Assembly (NCBI RefSeq): GCF_004027225.2
Contig: NC_044278.2
Location: 56,909,743 to 56,973,742 of the forward strand
Source of the DNA: Strigops habroptila
Taxonomy: Eukaryota; Chordata; Aves; Psittaciformes; Psittacidae
Length of the DNA stretch: 64,000 nucleotides
Direction of reading: 5' to 3'
Every line of letters begins with the position of its first letter. Positions within the stretch are counted from its first letter, which is position 1. Below, piece by piece: positions 11,901 to 21,437 of the stretch. The translations under genes and the position numbers were made by a program. The notes under the pieces are model-generated. The model searched no databases. It saw only the letters and a program-made list of their open reading frames with translations, and had not been told where the DNA came from.

Positions 11901-14900
11901 TTTCTGCTTACCGAATGAGGTTGAATTTGGCAATTTGGGTCACCTGTTCCATGAGTACCATAGAAAGTGCATCCCGACATAGATCAAATTCAGCTGGAGC
12001 CACAGTGCCAAAATCCAAAACAATGACAATGCACCGTTCTTGAATCACTCCAAATATCTGTCGACTCTCACTGGTTAACCATTCCATTCGCTGCTTATAT
12101 AGCTCAATAGCTCCCATTAGACAATCCACAAAATGAAGAATCAGTTCTTTTTTGGCTGTCAGCTTTATTTAAATAAGGGAGAGAAGGAAATTGAACATCA
12201 AAACAAGTAATACAAATGCAGCCCCAAGCTTAGCACAGCTGCAATGGCTGGTTTGCAAGTGCCAGATATGCCAGCCAAGGTAGCATTGAAAACAGCCCAT
12301 TTTTCTTCCACTATTTCAAGAGCAAATACTTGACAAATGCATCTAAGCTATAAAGAAAAGACCCTGCATTTTGTCCTAATTGCTTTTCATAATCTTTTTA
12401 TATGAGCATGGGACAGTGCCAGTGGGTTGTCTGACTTGTCTGTCTCAAGACTGGAGTAATTAGAATGAGCTGAAAACAGGCTAGGATGTAAAAAGGGTTG
12501 CAGAGCAGATGGGCGAACAAACAAGGACACAGAAACTTTGTACCTTCTTAGACTACATTTTTGACTGGCTCTTAAAATTTTGTACGGCAATACAAGGGAG
12601 TGCATGGTTTGGTTCTGGGGCATTTCAATCTCCATCTTTCCTTCGGCATTTGAAAGGAAAATGTAAAATGTTTCCTGTTTGTACTATTATTTCACTAACA
12701 ATGCCCAGCATTACAGATTAACTGTTTGTGGGTAAGTGCTTAGGCAAATTTAGTTCAGGCAACTGCAATCAACAACTAAAGCTTCCCACACCGCATCAAT
12801 AAAATGAGAAAAACCTAGATTCAATATTCAAATTAAAATCAGCAGACTCTCCCTACGGATATATGTATACACGTTCCCGATGCGAAAGGATCTATGGGTT
12901 TAAAAATTCACCATAGGTTCCAGCAAAAACATACCCCCAATACATCTGACTCATGTAAGCTCATTTATCAGCTACCTTCTACCTCTAATCACCTTTCTGG
13001 GACTAAGTGCAAAACCTTTGAGATACAAATGTTTTTAAACAAGAACATTTCTCAGGGAGAAGATATTTTGTGTGTCAGTCTGCACAGTTCTTCCTCTCAT
13101 CTGTATTTTTCTCTGTTCTTTAATGTCAGCTAGGGCCCTGTAATGTGCCTCCCAGATACAGAGTCTCAGGCTGTCTGCCAAAGGAATGTAGTAGGCCTGG
13201 GAAGGAGCACTTAGAAAATCCAGTTTCCTCCTATGACAGCCAGATTCATACAAAGAAGCTTCTTGCACTACACAGATAAAACTCCATCTTAAAATAAAGC
13301 CATTTTCTTACACCACCCCTTCACTTAGTTGACCACTCCAGATTCCCATTTCTCTGAAGGCTGGAAAACTTCTGACCATCCAGCCTAAATTTATTCATGG
13401 CAGTTCATACTCATCTACTCTTGGACTGGCATGCCTTTTAGCATAGAAAACTATAGCTTTCTCCTATCCCTGTAATTTGCCTTTCTGTAGGCATTCAAGG
13501 GCAATAATGCTACCCTTTTGTCAGTCTTCTTCAGTCTCACTTACATAAGTCAACATCAAACAAGCACTCTTATGAGATCAGCACTCCACTGCAGTTTATC
13601 TTACTAGCTCTTTTCCAGTACCTGTTCTGGTTTGAATTGCTTCTTCTCAATCTATGGTAACTGTATAAAATACTGCACACAACATCCTAAATGAAATCTC
13701 ACCAGATCTTGTATAATGGCATTGTTACCTTAACGCTACCAGAAATGTCTTTCCTACTGCTCTCAACATATCCTAAGATTAAATGACATTATGTAGATAT
13801 TTCATGTGGAATTAATGGGAAAAAATGAGGGGGAAAGGCTCCCTGAAATAGTTCTTTTCCCATTTTTAATCCTTGTGCCTCAGAAGTTACTCAAGTTATC
13901 AGAAAAAAGTGTGAACACATTTGCTATTGTAAAATCCTTTATGAATTAACTCTCTCCCCTCCTGGCTCACATGCGTATCTCTTCAATCAGAATCCACCCT
14001 CTCAACAATGGGGCCGCCGGCAGCTGTTGCTAAGACATTCCTTAGAACATGAGCCTGGGCAGAGATCCAGCTAGCTGTCTCTATAGAGTAGGCTGAGCCT
14101 TTTGTGACCCACTGGCACTAAGCAAAGCAGCACTTTGCATCGGCAATGACAGCACATTATGTCTTCTTATTTCAGCATCCCCATTTGTTTTATTGACTAC
14201 GATTTTATTTTTTTTTAACTTGGACGAGCATCTTAAGTGTTCCTTCTTTCAAGACAGGGTAAATGTTGCTTGGAAACTGCAGTCTTGTCTGGAAAGATTT
14301 ACTGCAATGCTGCACTAAGGCAAGAGCATAGATTTTGCAAGGAAAAAAAGAAAAAAGATAACTAGCTTCTCTACCACTGATTGTTATCACTAGCAGCTTG
14401 ACAAAACAGAAAAAATGAACAAAAGATAAAGTTCTCACAAACAATATAAGTATTTCGTGCCATAGGGAGACATTTTAGTCACATCGTTCTCCTGCAGGGA
14501 TAATAACTTGAAAGCGCACAGGAAAGTTACCATAAGTAAGTCACACTTACATTATACACGCTGCCATCTTGTGCTTCCTTGTATTGAGGAAACAGACCAT
14601 CTGCATACCGAGAAGCCACAAGTTTCCCCAGGATGGTCACATAATCTACAGTAAAGGTTACAAAAGATCAAGTTGCTAATCTTAAGGATTACTTCAAACA
14701 GATATTTTTCAGGTTAATGTGCATACCATCCATGTCTGAGGCACATGCATCTGTACTGAACTCTTGACATTAAGAAACTTGAGAGAAATTCTAATTATAT
14801 CTTTGTTTTACAATTTTTTCTGGCTATGTCTATGATGGCCTGGGCACCCAGTCTTTGCTTTGGCTGTACTGTAGGTATACCTACCCCAAGTTCTGCTAGT

Positions 14901-17900
14901 GGACATCTCTCATGGATAGACCTCTCAGTCCTACATTTTAACCTTGTCTCCAGTTCTTGTCTTCTGGATGTGGCTCTAAGACCTATACTGTGGCCTTGTC
15001 TCCAGTCTTGTCTCTGGCTCCATCTCCTGCTGCTCCTGGCTGCTCTCCCTGACTGGACCCTAGACATGGTTCATCAGCTCAACCCACCTGTAACTGTCTG
15101 TGGACACTGCTAGCAGCACCCTGCTCTGCCTGCAGTGCTTAGATGGTCAGGGAGGGCACTGCCTGGCCTGCAGTCCCCTTTGGCTTGTGCCTCATTTTTC
15201 CCCCATGGAGCAGCCCTGCTCTTGCTGCTCCCTGCCAGTTTAGTCAGAAGTGGGGAAAAAAACACATTTAATCATTTATAGGCCAGAAAGCTACATGGAA
15301 ATTCAATAAATGAAACATCTAGGCAATTACACTTCTGTATTATCCATTTACCTCACAACAGGACTTGCAAATATTTGTCCATCAAACAAAATACAAAATC
15401 TGGTACAGATAATGCTGTTCTCTTACACAACTAAATGGGTGCAGAAGTGAACGCAACTAAGGAAAAGGTTGCACTCTGCTCTTTCAGTAGCTAGAAATCT
15501 TCTACAGGATCTCCACTGATAGGAAAACATTAGGGGTGGGAATATTTAACGCCACAAAGCAGTTCTTCTGTACAGCACGCTGCCCTGCTAAGCTGGTACA
15601 CTCTGCTCCTAAAATTATGCTGTAACTACATTAACCCTGCTCAACAGCTTCTTCTTCATCCACAACATGCAGGATTTCAGGATCTGCACTGTTGATCTTT
15701 GAATGCCCCATGGACACAAACCAGGCAAAATCTTAAATTATGCAACCTAGAACAATTGCAGTACATTACAATCCCTACTTCTCGGGCAGCAAGCTGTTCA
15801 AATAAAAGAATATCTTACCATGCTCTGCAAAGCACTATTATGGCAGTGGTTAATAATTATTAGCAAACTCTTCCTCTCCAGCTGTCAGATAACTGCAAAG
15901 GAACATTTTTCCATAGCCTGACTCTGCATGAAAAGCAGCCTGAATTCTAATGAAATTTAACTGCTTCCTCAATGCTGGCTCCCTGGAAATAATATACTGT
16001 TCCCAAGCAGGTTGGCTAGCCCTTATGATGTCTAGTTGATCACAGATTATGGCACAGCATACATTACATTTGCTCTGTAAAAATGGACAGAGATGTTATG
16101 GTGCACTATTTGCAGAAAAAAGCCTAACAGCCTCAGCAGCATGAGTTATTTCCCAGCAATAGCAAAATTGGAGATGATCTGAACTGGAGCTTAGGGCAAA
16201 GCAACGCTATGGTTGAGTAAGAAAAGCTCTTCTCAGATCCTAAGTCCTTCTCAGATCAAAAGGAAATGCAGTTCCTCAGTTCTATGAAGTGGCAATGCCA
16301 GCAACTGTGGATACAGCTTCCCTTCCTGCCATTTTCATAAGAAAAGAGACAAAGTGAAAATTTCTGCTGTATATGATAGGATGAAAAATGAGCATGACCC
16401 TACAAACTGTTCAAAGTCAGGGGTTTTATTATTATTCTATTACTGATTTGTCCTATACCTTTCCTGTGCTGGAATCCAATCTGTGACAAAATCTGGGATA
16501 GGGACAGTTTGTTTCTTTTGAGCCCATGAAGTTGAAGCCATTTAGAAGATGAAACAAGGGGTTGTACATCCATGTCCCACTGACTCACAGCCAGTCTCCT
16601 TTCCTTCTCTTTTGATTTCTGCTTGTGGGCCTCATGGGAATCTTCAGCATCTTGCCTGTGCCTTGAATCAAAAGCGTCTGTTGTAAAGAGAAACAAGGGA
16701 AACACAACATTTATACTTTAACCAAAAGATTCACCTGAATTACCTCCTTTCTTTATCTGTATTCCATGGTACACATGTACATACATACACACATGTAGCT
16801 CACCTCTCGTTTCCTTTTGTTATACTGAACAATGTTCTTAATCCAGAAAGCTGCTCAAAGTCCTACATGTCTGCTTGCTGTTACATCTTTACCTTCCATC
16901 TATTAAAGAAAATGTCTCTTCTATGCTGAAATCCAAGCCCTGAAATCTAAGTCCAGTTTGCCAAATGGCAATTCTTCCAGCTGCTAAGACATCTCTCCAC
17001 AGTCTTAGGAATCAGAACTTATAATAGGCATTCAAAGATTGCCAGACCATCACTACACACACATTAGAAGCATTATGCAATAAACAAGGATTTCTTAACA
17101 ACTACATGTTGAACTACCATAAACAACAGCAGTGCCCACAGCAGATCCTGACTTTGTTGCAAGGTTGGTGAACTCCCTCTCCTCACATCATTTACCTCGA
17201 ATGTAAATGATGGTTCTGGCAGTATCTGCTCCAGGCTGTGATGGATCATGTGCATGCACAGGAAATCATGGACATGAAAGTCCAGTTTCATTTTAAGTTC
17301 TACAGAACAACATAGATACTTCAGCACCGATGTATAGTTAGCTGGGCTAGCTCCACTTGCAACTGGCAGCAGAAGCAGCCGAGAGCCCAGAGTGGCTGAG
17401 GCAGAAATGGAAGCAATGACAACAGTAATGCCTCTGTTTTTCAGCACAGAGGTTCTAGAAGGTCTTTGGTATTTCCTGTTCATTCCCAAAATACTCTGCA
17501 TTAGCTAAGCTGACTCTAGTTGATTGAATACCCTTGCTGTATCTTAGTTTACTTTCTGTGGACTTTTTAAATTTCTGTGCATTTTCCTCAGCATCAACAT
17601 TATCTGGAGTATCCCAGTCCTCTATTGCCCATACACTGTAAGATGGCTGTAAATGTACGGCATGGATCAAACTGGTCAAAATACAAAGAATGGTACTTCT
17701 ACCTTTCATGACTAAAAAATAACCTTCAGCCTAGATTGGATTATGATCAGAACTCTCTGCTAAGATCAAATATTACAACAACTGACCTGGTTACAAAGGT
17801 TCATTAGATAGACTGTTCCTCAGTTAATAATACATAAAGGAAATGAGTCTATATCTTCAGAAACCATCTTTCAGTGACAGCAGGCTTCTATATGGTGCAG

Positions 17901-18335
17901 TCTGGCACCAGCTCTTTCACAGCCATCAGTCCTGCAAGCAGGGTGCGGGGCTGGCATGCCTGTAGAGGTTGGCATTTTACCAGCCTTCCTCCTCTGCTCA
18001 GTACAGAAGCAGTAGTGACAGATGTTAACTCTAGAGAGACAGGTGAAGGTTTGCAGCTGTTTGAGCTCTGTGCATAGTCAGGCACTGTTTATAGTCACTT
18101 GAACAGCCATTCCCAGTTTCCTCCTCCAAAAACGCAGAAAGGCCTGTGCAGCACCCCATATACAGCACAGGTGTGGCACGGCTTCAGAATGGCTTGTACA
18201 CAGCCAGCAGCTTGCACACCACAGTGCTGCAAACAAAACTGAAAGTTATCCAGGAAAACGTGGCATCTATGCAGAAATAGTTCTGAAATACTCACAGTCA
18301 CTCCAAGCGAGCCTCTTACATGGATTGCCAGTCAT
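5873..18335 (-). CDS. VWA3B: VWA3B, 5' half of the coding region (7 exons, continues past left edge)
   Basis: Von Willebrand factor A domain-containing protein 3B is an intracellular protein of poorly known function; human variants have been linked to recessive spinocerebellar ataxia 22. Seven minus-strand exons join at 18335-18320, 16677-16459, 14645-14551, 12162-11912, 9825-9666, 8036-7867 and 5997-5873. Every junction has AG/GT signals and every phase is compatible, giving 345 codons plus one base without a stop. The product resembles my recollection of the first third of human VWA3B (about 1,290 residues): a WLQLHGLK motif, a VASRYADGLFP block, then the first VWA-like domain from about residue 130 to 310. 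The remaining exons, including the second VWA domain, must lie to the left of this window. The identity rests on several blocks of near-identical protein sequence plus synteny with TMEM131. The weakest part is the start exon. Confidence 0.93.
5998..7866 (-). other. VWA3B: VWA3B intron 6
   Basis: About 1.87 kb between coding exons 7 and 6. No repeat or RNA gene recognised; the open frames on both strands resemble nothing known. Confidence 0.7.
7867..8036 (-). CDS. VWA3B: VWA3B coding exon 6 (VWA-like domain 1)
   Basis: 170 bases; acceptor atgacag before 8036 and donor GTATGG after 7867. It encodes VEAVYYFVVGDVPVDTKELL, then a CPVHTVSFNARED block and FFLKELSRLASG (residues about 248-303), with Arg split AG|A. 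Human VWA3B has ESIYYFVVGDVPEESKELLL and CPVYTVSFNARGEGTIAFLK here. YYFVVGDVP and VHTVSFNA are the central beta strands of the VWA fold. Confidence 0.95.
8037..9665 (-). other. VWA3B: VWA3B intron 5
   Basis: About 1.6 kb, AT-rich. Nothing recognisable beyond short A and T runs. Confidence 0.7.
9666..9825 (-). CDS. VWA3B: VWA3B coding exon 5 (VWA-like domain 1)
   Basis: 160 bases; acceptor ttttcag before 9825 and donor GTAAGC after 9666. One base completes the Arg codon; 53 codons follow (residues about 195-247), including MKWQQKSTPVSQHTVKSAVT and AEALLEAMSDEA. The equivalent human segment runs from VKWQENATPVTEQSIATAIS to LDALLEAG, a clear but more diverged match. It ends on a codon boundary, and the next exon starts with Val-Glu-Ala. 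Confidence 0.92.
9826..11911 (-). other. VWA3B: VWA3B intron 4 with a CR1 insertion
   Basis: About 2.1 kb. The side next to exon 4 (11518-11904) is an antisense CR1 copy. The rest is AT-rich without recognisable content. Confidence 0.75.
11518..11904 (+). mobile_element. CR1 LINE, 5'-truncated 3' end
   Basis: About 390 bases of CR1 3' region on the plus strand, antisense to VWA3B. Recognisable consensus stretches include GGGAGATTTAGATTAGAGAT, ACAGTGAGGGTGGTGAAACA, GTTGGATGGGGCTCTGAGCA and CCTTCCAACCCAAACCGTTC. The tail consists of three ATTCTATG/ATTCTTTG-type octamers. 5' truncation is typical of CR1 target-primed insertion. The tail ends about two bases from the hexamer that forms the splice donor of VWA3B coding exon 4 (11911-11906). 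Confidence 0.97.
11912..12162 (-). CDS. VWA3B: VWA3B coding exon 4 (first strand and helix of VWA-like domain 1)
   Basis: 251 bases; acceptor aaataaag before 12162 and donor GTAAGC after 11912. It encodes residues about 111-193. It begins LTAKKELI, contains LYKQRMEWLTSESRQIFGVI, then the first VWA beta strand CIVIVLDFG and the following helix, ending in FNLIR with Arg split CG|G. Human VWA3B has NYKQRMDWLTSKSRQIFGVI and VTIVLDFGG at the same place. The metal-binding DxSxS signature of typical VWA domains is replaced by DFGTV, so this domain probably does not form a normal MIDAS. A CR1 element ends almost on top of the splice donor (see 11518-11904). Confidence 0.95.
12163..14550 (-). other. 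VWA3B: VWA3B intron 3
   Basis: About 2.4 kb between coding exons 4 and 3. It includes an old CR1-like relic at 13318-13800. Nothing else was recognised. Confidence 0.7.
13318..13800 (-). mobile_element. Ancient CR1-type LINE relic
   Basis: Read on the plus strand this segment resembles the reverse complement of older CR1 copies. It has CATCCAGCCTAAATTTATTC, a TCAGTCTTCTTCAGTCTCAC block, then AATACTGCACACAACATCCT followed by AAATGAAATCTCACCAGATC, as in the amniote CR1 region. It is heavily diverged and lacks the octamer tail, so it is an old insertion. Confidence 0.6.
14551..14645 (-). CDS. VWA3B: VWA3B coding exon 3
   Basis: 95 bases; acceptor ctgtag before 14645 and a strong donor GTAAGTG after 14551. 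It completes the split Asp codon and encodes YVTILGKLVASRYADGLFPQ followed by YKEAQDGSVYN (residues about 79-110). This matches human VWA3B DYVASLGRPVASRYAEGLFP and RVYN. It ends exactly on a codon boundary. Too short to stand out as an open frame; found by homology and splice signals. Confidence 0.93.
14646..16458 (-). other. VWA3B: VWA3B intron 2
   Basis: About 1.8 kb. It contains a pyrimidine-rich, GC-richer block (14820-15245) with an imperfect 52-base internal repeat. The remainder is AT-rich and unremarkable. Confidence 0.7.
14820..15245. repeat. Imperfect C/T-rich repeat block, possibly from an old mobile element
   Basis: CCTTGTCTCCAGT recurs at 14942 and 14994 (52-base offset) with related CTTGTCT/CTGGCT motifs around it. 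Base composition differs from the AT-rich flanks. No family was identified; an LTR-type or satellite-like origin is a guess. Confidence 0.4.
16459..16677 (-). CDS. VWA3B: VWA3B coding exon 2 (charged linker plus WLQLHGLK motif)
   Basis: 219 bases; acceptor tttacaacag precedes 16677 and donor GTATAGG follows 16459. It encodes residues about 6-79. First comes a Lys/Glu-rich, probably disordered stretch (HEAHKQKSKEKERR), then SSSKWLQLHGLKRNKLSLSQ and ILSQIGF. The second part aligns almost residue for residue with SSEEWLQLHGLKSNKLTLKQ of human VWA3B. In the human protein a similar motif recurs before the second VWA domain (WLQKYGLKAQKLSL), so this is a family-specific repeat element. The exon ends one base into an Asp codon that is completed by the next exon. 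A decayed copy of this exon lies at about 18.7-18.87 kb. Confidence 0.92.
16678..18319 (-). other. VWA3B: VWA3B intron 1 (between start exon and exon 2)
   Basis: About 1.6 kb. Two overlapping minus-strand open frames (17709-17455 and 17501-17073) contain somewhat protein-like stretches but match nothing I recognise and are not joined by clear splice signals. No other content seen. Confidence 0.5.
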
Positions 18336-18382
18336 GATAGATCTCTTGATTGGCAGCTCCTCTTTTCTTTCTTCTTAAAAAC
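18320..18382 (-). CDS. VWA3B: VWA3B candidate start-codon exon
   Basis: A 63-base exon is bounded by an acceptor reading cctcag (18388-18383) and a donor GTAAGAG (18319-18313). The first 47 bases would be 5' untranslated. ATG lies at 18335-18333 with A at -3, and MTGNP plus one base of the next codon are encoded (16 coding bases). The left-over T joins AC of the next exon to give Tyr, keeping the frame open into the well-supported exon 2. I chose this start because it is the only nearby spliced ATG with matching phase that I found. The human N-terminus is different in sequence, so homology does not confirm it. A different upstream exon in birds remains possible. Confidence 0.55.
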
Positions 18383-20059
18383 CTGAGGAATTATTATGTT
18401 TTAAAAAAATTAAATATTGCCATGCACAGGTCAATAAGAACTGGAGACCAGCTCCACAGGCCCAGGCAATAACCAACTGCAAAAGGCTGAGGTCAAGATT
18501 TTCCTGAAGGAAAATAATATTATAAATGAAAAAGGATAGATACTCCTCATGTCAAGAAAGGCTGAAGTTAGATTTGAAAGGGAGCCCCATACTCAGAAAT
18601 GGGAAAGTGGTAAACTGGTAATATGGTTTCCCTTCCTTCACTTTAAGTTATCATAAAAAAGAGCCAGTGTGGAAGTTTCCATATATATATGCTAGAAAAA
18701 TGACTGCAGTGTTTTGGCCTGCTGTCAGCCAGTTGTATTATATTCCATTATTGCTTTGCATTATACCTTACCTTTGCTATAATCCAATTTATGACTAAAC
18801 CTGGGAGTATCTGAGACACAATTTTGTGAAGAGATTCATAACTTTGCCTATAAGACTACAAGATGATTCACAAAGAAAGAGAATTATGTGTGTATACATG
18901 TTCGTGTATGTGGTGTAAGGCCCAACCGTGAATAAGACACAACATATGAACAGAAAACAAAACACCAGAGGAAGCAAGGTAGCATATATTGGCTTAGGGT
19001 ATAGCTTTGAGACATGGTGTTTTGCCATCTAGTTGGTTCTTCTTTTAATAAACAGGATGAATGAATGAGGGATATTTATGAATCACTAGCAGGCCAGCTG
19101 CTAGCTGTTGTCATCAAGCAGTTTTTCATACAGGAAAAGCAAAACTGGGATAAAATAATAACCCAAAGACTTAGCCTCCTCCCTCTACATTGAAGAACTG
19201 AACATGCTATTTATTCCTCTTATATGGGCTTGAATACCCATATGGACACATATAAACCATTCCAGTCTTTGTCCTGCTCGTGCAGAAAGACACGAACAAT
19301 GTGAAAGGCAGGGCGTTGCGCAGAAGATGCCCCCCAGCAGCACAACCCCTGACTAGCCTGGGCTTGGTGTCAGCGCAGTCAAAAGGAGCCCTTGCACAGG
19401 GGAGCCATGGCAGACAGTGCCCATAGCGAATGGCCATAGCGAGCCACCAGACTTGTGCCATTTCTCCCTCAGGCTGCAGAAACAGTGACACAGCACTCTC
19501 ATGGTACTCGCTGAGACATGTTTCAAGCAGCAGCCTGCTCAGAGAACAAATCCTGGGTGCCATCTCATTTTCCAAATGCCCAGGGGTGTGGCAACAGATT
19601 TTCCCTTGTGTTAGCCTCCAGCACCTGGATGTGAAATGCTGGCGCTGCAGTATGAAAAGTAGCATTTGGAAGGAGACAAAGTGACTTCCGATAGAAAGAG
19701 TGAGTTTACCTCAAGCCTTGAAGAAGTGAGTTCAAAACCAGTGGCAGCCAGGATAACCTTCAGCATGAAGTCTGAATCAAAACAGGTTATTTTCAAAAGG
19801 AGAAGAAGAGTTCATCTGGGCACGTCTACCTTTCTGCTCTGCCTAAAACCTTCACCCATCACACGCTCTGAGTTTTTAATGGATGCCATGCGGCCAAGCT
19901 GTCCTTCACACACCAGAACACCTCGGGAAAGCCCACATGCCTTATAGGCCAAGAAGACACCCCACGCTACCCAGAGCACTGAACCCCAGACAAAAGGTGT
20001 GTGGAGGGCTGGGGTGGGCAGCTGTCTGCCATGGAGGCGGGGCAGAGCATGTCACAGCA
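18383..20059 (-). other. VWA3B: VWA3B 5' untranslated-region intron (proposed)
   Basis: If exon 1 lies in the CpG island, this is its intron up to the CR1 at 20.06 kb. It holds the exon-2 duplicate (18.62-18.87 kb). The 19.2-19.7 kb stretch is GC-richer with overlapping open frames on both strands that I could not relate to any protein. Confidence 0.45.
18625..18870 (-). pseudogene. Decayed duplicate of VWA3B coding exon 2 and its 3' intron flank
   Basis: The plus-strand sequence around 18645-18860 aligns with 16335-16550 at an offset of about 2.31 kb. Anchors shared by the two copies are CCCTTCC, ATCATAA/TTCATAA, TATACCTT, AATCCAAT and TGAC. In the copy the frame equivalent to LSQIGF contains TAG and TAA stops, although a consensus-like donor (AAG|GTAAGG) survives. 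It is therefore a non-coding exon relic from a local tandem duplication that diverged heavily. My alignment is by eye. Confidence 0.65.
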
Positions 20060-20328
20060 GAACAGGACAAGAGGAAACAGCCTCAAGCTGTGCCAGGGAA
20101 GGTTTAGATTGGATGTTAGGAAAAATGTTTTCACAGAGAGGGTGCTCAGGCATTAGAACAGGCTGCCCAGGGAAGTGGTGGACTCACCGTCCCTGGAAGT
20201 GTTCAGAAACTCTGCCTATGAGGCCCTCAGTGACATGGTTTAGTGGTGGACTTGGCAGCCCTGGAGTAACAGTTGGACTTGATGATCTTAAAGGTCTTTC
20301 CAACCTAGTTGATTCTATGATTCTATGA
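20060..20328 (+). mobile_element. CR1 LINE 3' end
   Basis: Carries GGTTTAGATTGGATGTTAGG, AGAACAGGCTGCCCAGGGAA, TGACATGGTTTAGTGGTGGA and CTTGATGATCTTAAAGGTC, then an ATTCTATG octamer pair. The TGACATGGTTTAGTGGTGGACTT signature marks a different CR1 subfamily from the copy at 11.5 kb. It directly abuts the VWA3B CpG island. Confidence 0.96.
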
Positions 20329-20344
20329 AAACTACAGCAGGGCC

Positions 20345-20965
20345 TGAGGAAGAGCGGGAGCGCAGGGCCAGGCCTGACTGGCCACCGTGGCCGCTCAGGC
20401 TGAGGCACGGCCACACCACCTGCCAGTGTTGGCAAGCCGTAGCTGCACTACAGTCTCACAGCCGCCACCTCAGGTAACTGACCGCGTCCCCACATACGCT
20501 GCATGGAAACGGGTGGGGTGGGGAGGGGAAGCCCGGCCCTCTGCGGTGAAGGACGACGGGTCGGGCTCACCCCCCCCCCCCGGGCCTGCCTGCCAGCACC
20601 GGGGCTAGGCAGCCCGCAGCCCTGCGGCGAGGCTTGGGGGTTCCCCCGCGGCGGGACCTGTGGAGCCGCTGCACTGGGGGCTCCGCCGCTGCCGCCCGCC
20701 GCCCCGCAGGGACCCGGCTGCACAGCCGCCACGGCCGCCCGCCCCAGCGCAGCGGCTCCCGCCCGCCCTCACCTGCCTCCGGCCGCGCCGCCGCCGCCCT
20801 TCCCGCCCGCCCCGAGCCGGCGTGGCCGCCGCGCCGCGGTTGACCTGGAGACCGCCCGGTTGCTACAGCACGGCCTCACCCCCCCGCCGGGCCCGCGCCC
20901 GGGGCAGAAAGCGGGAGGGCAGAGCTGCCCTGGGGCGGCTAACAGGCAGGACATGGGGACGGGCG
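20345..20965. promoter_or_regulatory. CpG island, likely VWA3B promoter
   Basis: About 600 bases that are very GC-rich and dense in CpG, including a run of 13 C at about 20569-20581, within otherwise AT-rich DNA. It lies about 2.4 kb upstream of the proposed VWA3B start exon. Long open frames on both strands here are artefacts of low stop-codon density. Confidence 0.8.
20773..20880 (-). other. VWA3B: Candidate VWA3B non-coding exon 1
   Basis: On the minus strand GGAGGCAG|GTGAGGGC is a near-ideal splice donor with its exon side ending at 20773, inside the CpG island and in the correct orientation. The upstream boundary (transcription start) is not visible; the high coordinate given is only a placeholder. 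Transcript data would decide. Confidence 0.4.
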
Positions 20966-21305
20966 AGGGCTTCTGCCCGGGAACCAGATACACGCGGAAT
21001 AAATTCCTTGTCAACAGACGCCACAGCAACGACCAGCCTTAATTTCTGTGGGAGCCAAAAACACACGAGCCGACTTGGAGAGTCACTGAAATCTATATAT
21101 AGTGGATTCCAGGCTTCTGGTCTTCTTAATTCTTAATTTAGCCTAAGCCATGGACAGTATTTATACTAAGAGCAGCCTTGTACATCCTTTGTTTAAGTCA
21201 GAGGAACAATATGCACTGCCAGGGAATTGCTCCTGGAGAAGCCTAACTAGAAATTACCCTAGCACAGTAAAAGACAGGAAAAGATGTGCATCATAAACCT
21301 GAACT

Positions 21306-21437
21306 CCAGGCCAGGTTGGACAGGGCTTTGAGCAACCTGGTCTTCTGGAAGGTGTCCCTGCCTGTGGCAGGGGGTTGGAACCATGTGATCTTTAAGGTTC
21401 AACCCAAACCATCCTGTGATTCTATGATTCTGTGATT
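21306..21437 (+). mobile_element. CR1 LINE, short 3' fragment
   Basis: GGCCAGGTTGGACAGGGCTT, GAGCAACCTGGTCTTCTGGA and GGCAGGGGGTTGGAACCATG, ending TTCTATGATTCTGTGATT. A severely 5'-truncated CR1 about 340 bases beyond the VWA3B CpG island. Confidence 0.96.

Noticed and set aside
18795-19028. 77-residue minus-strand frame with a hydrophobic stretch next to the exon duplicate
   Set aside because: Not in the frame equivalent to VWA3B exon 2, no homology; the hydrophobic run arises from T-rich intron sequence.
20503-21136. Open frames of 158 and 179 residues in the VWA3B CpG island
   Set aside because: Same compositional artefact; overlapping frames on both strands and no homology recognised.
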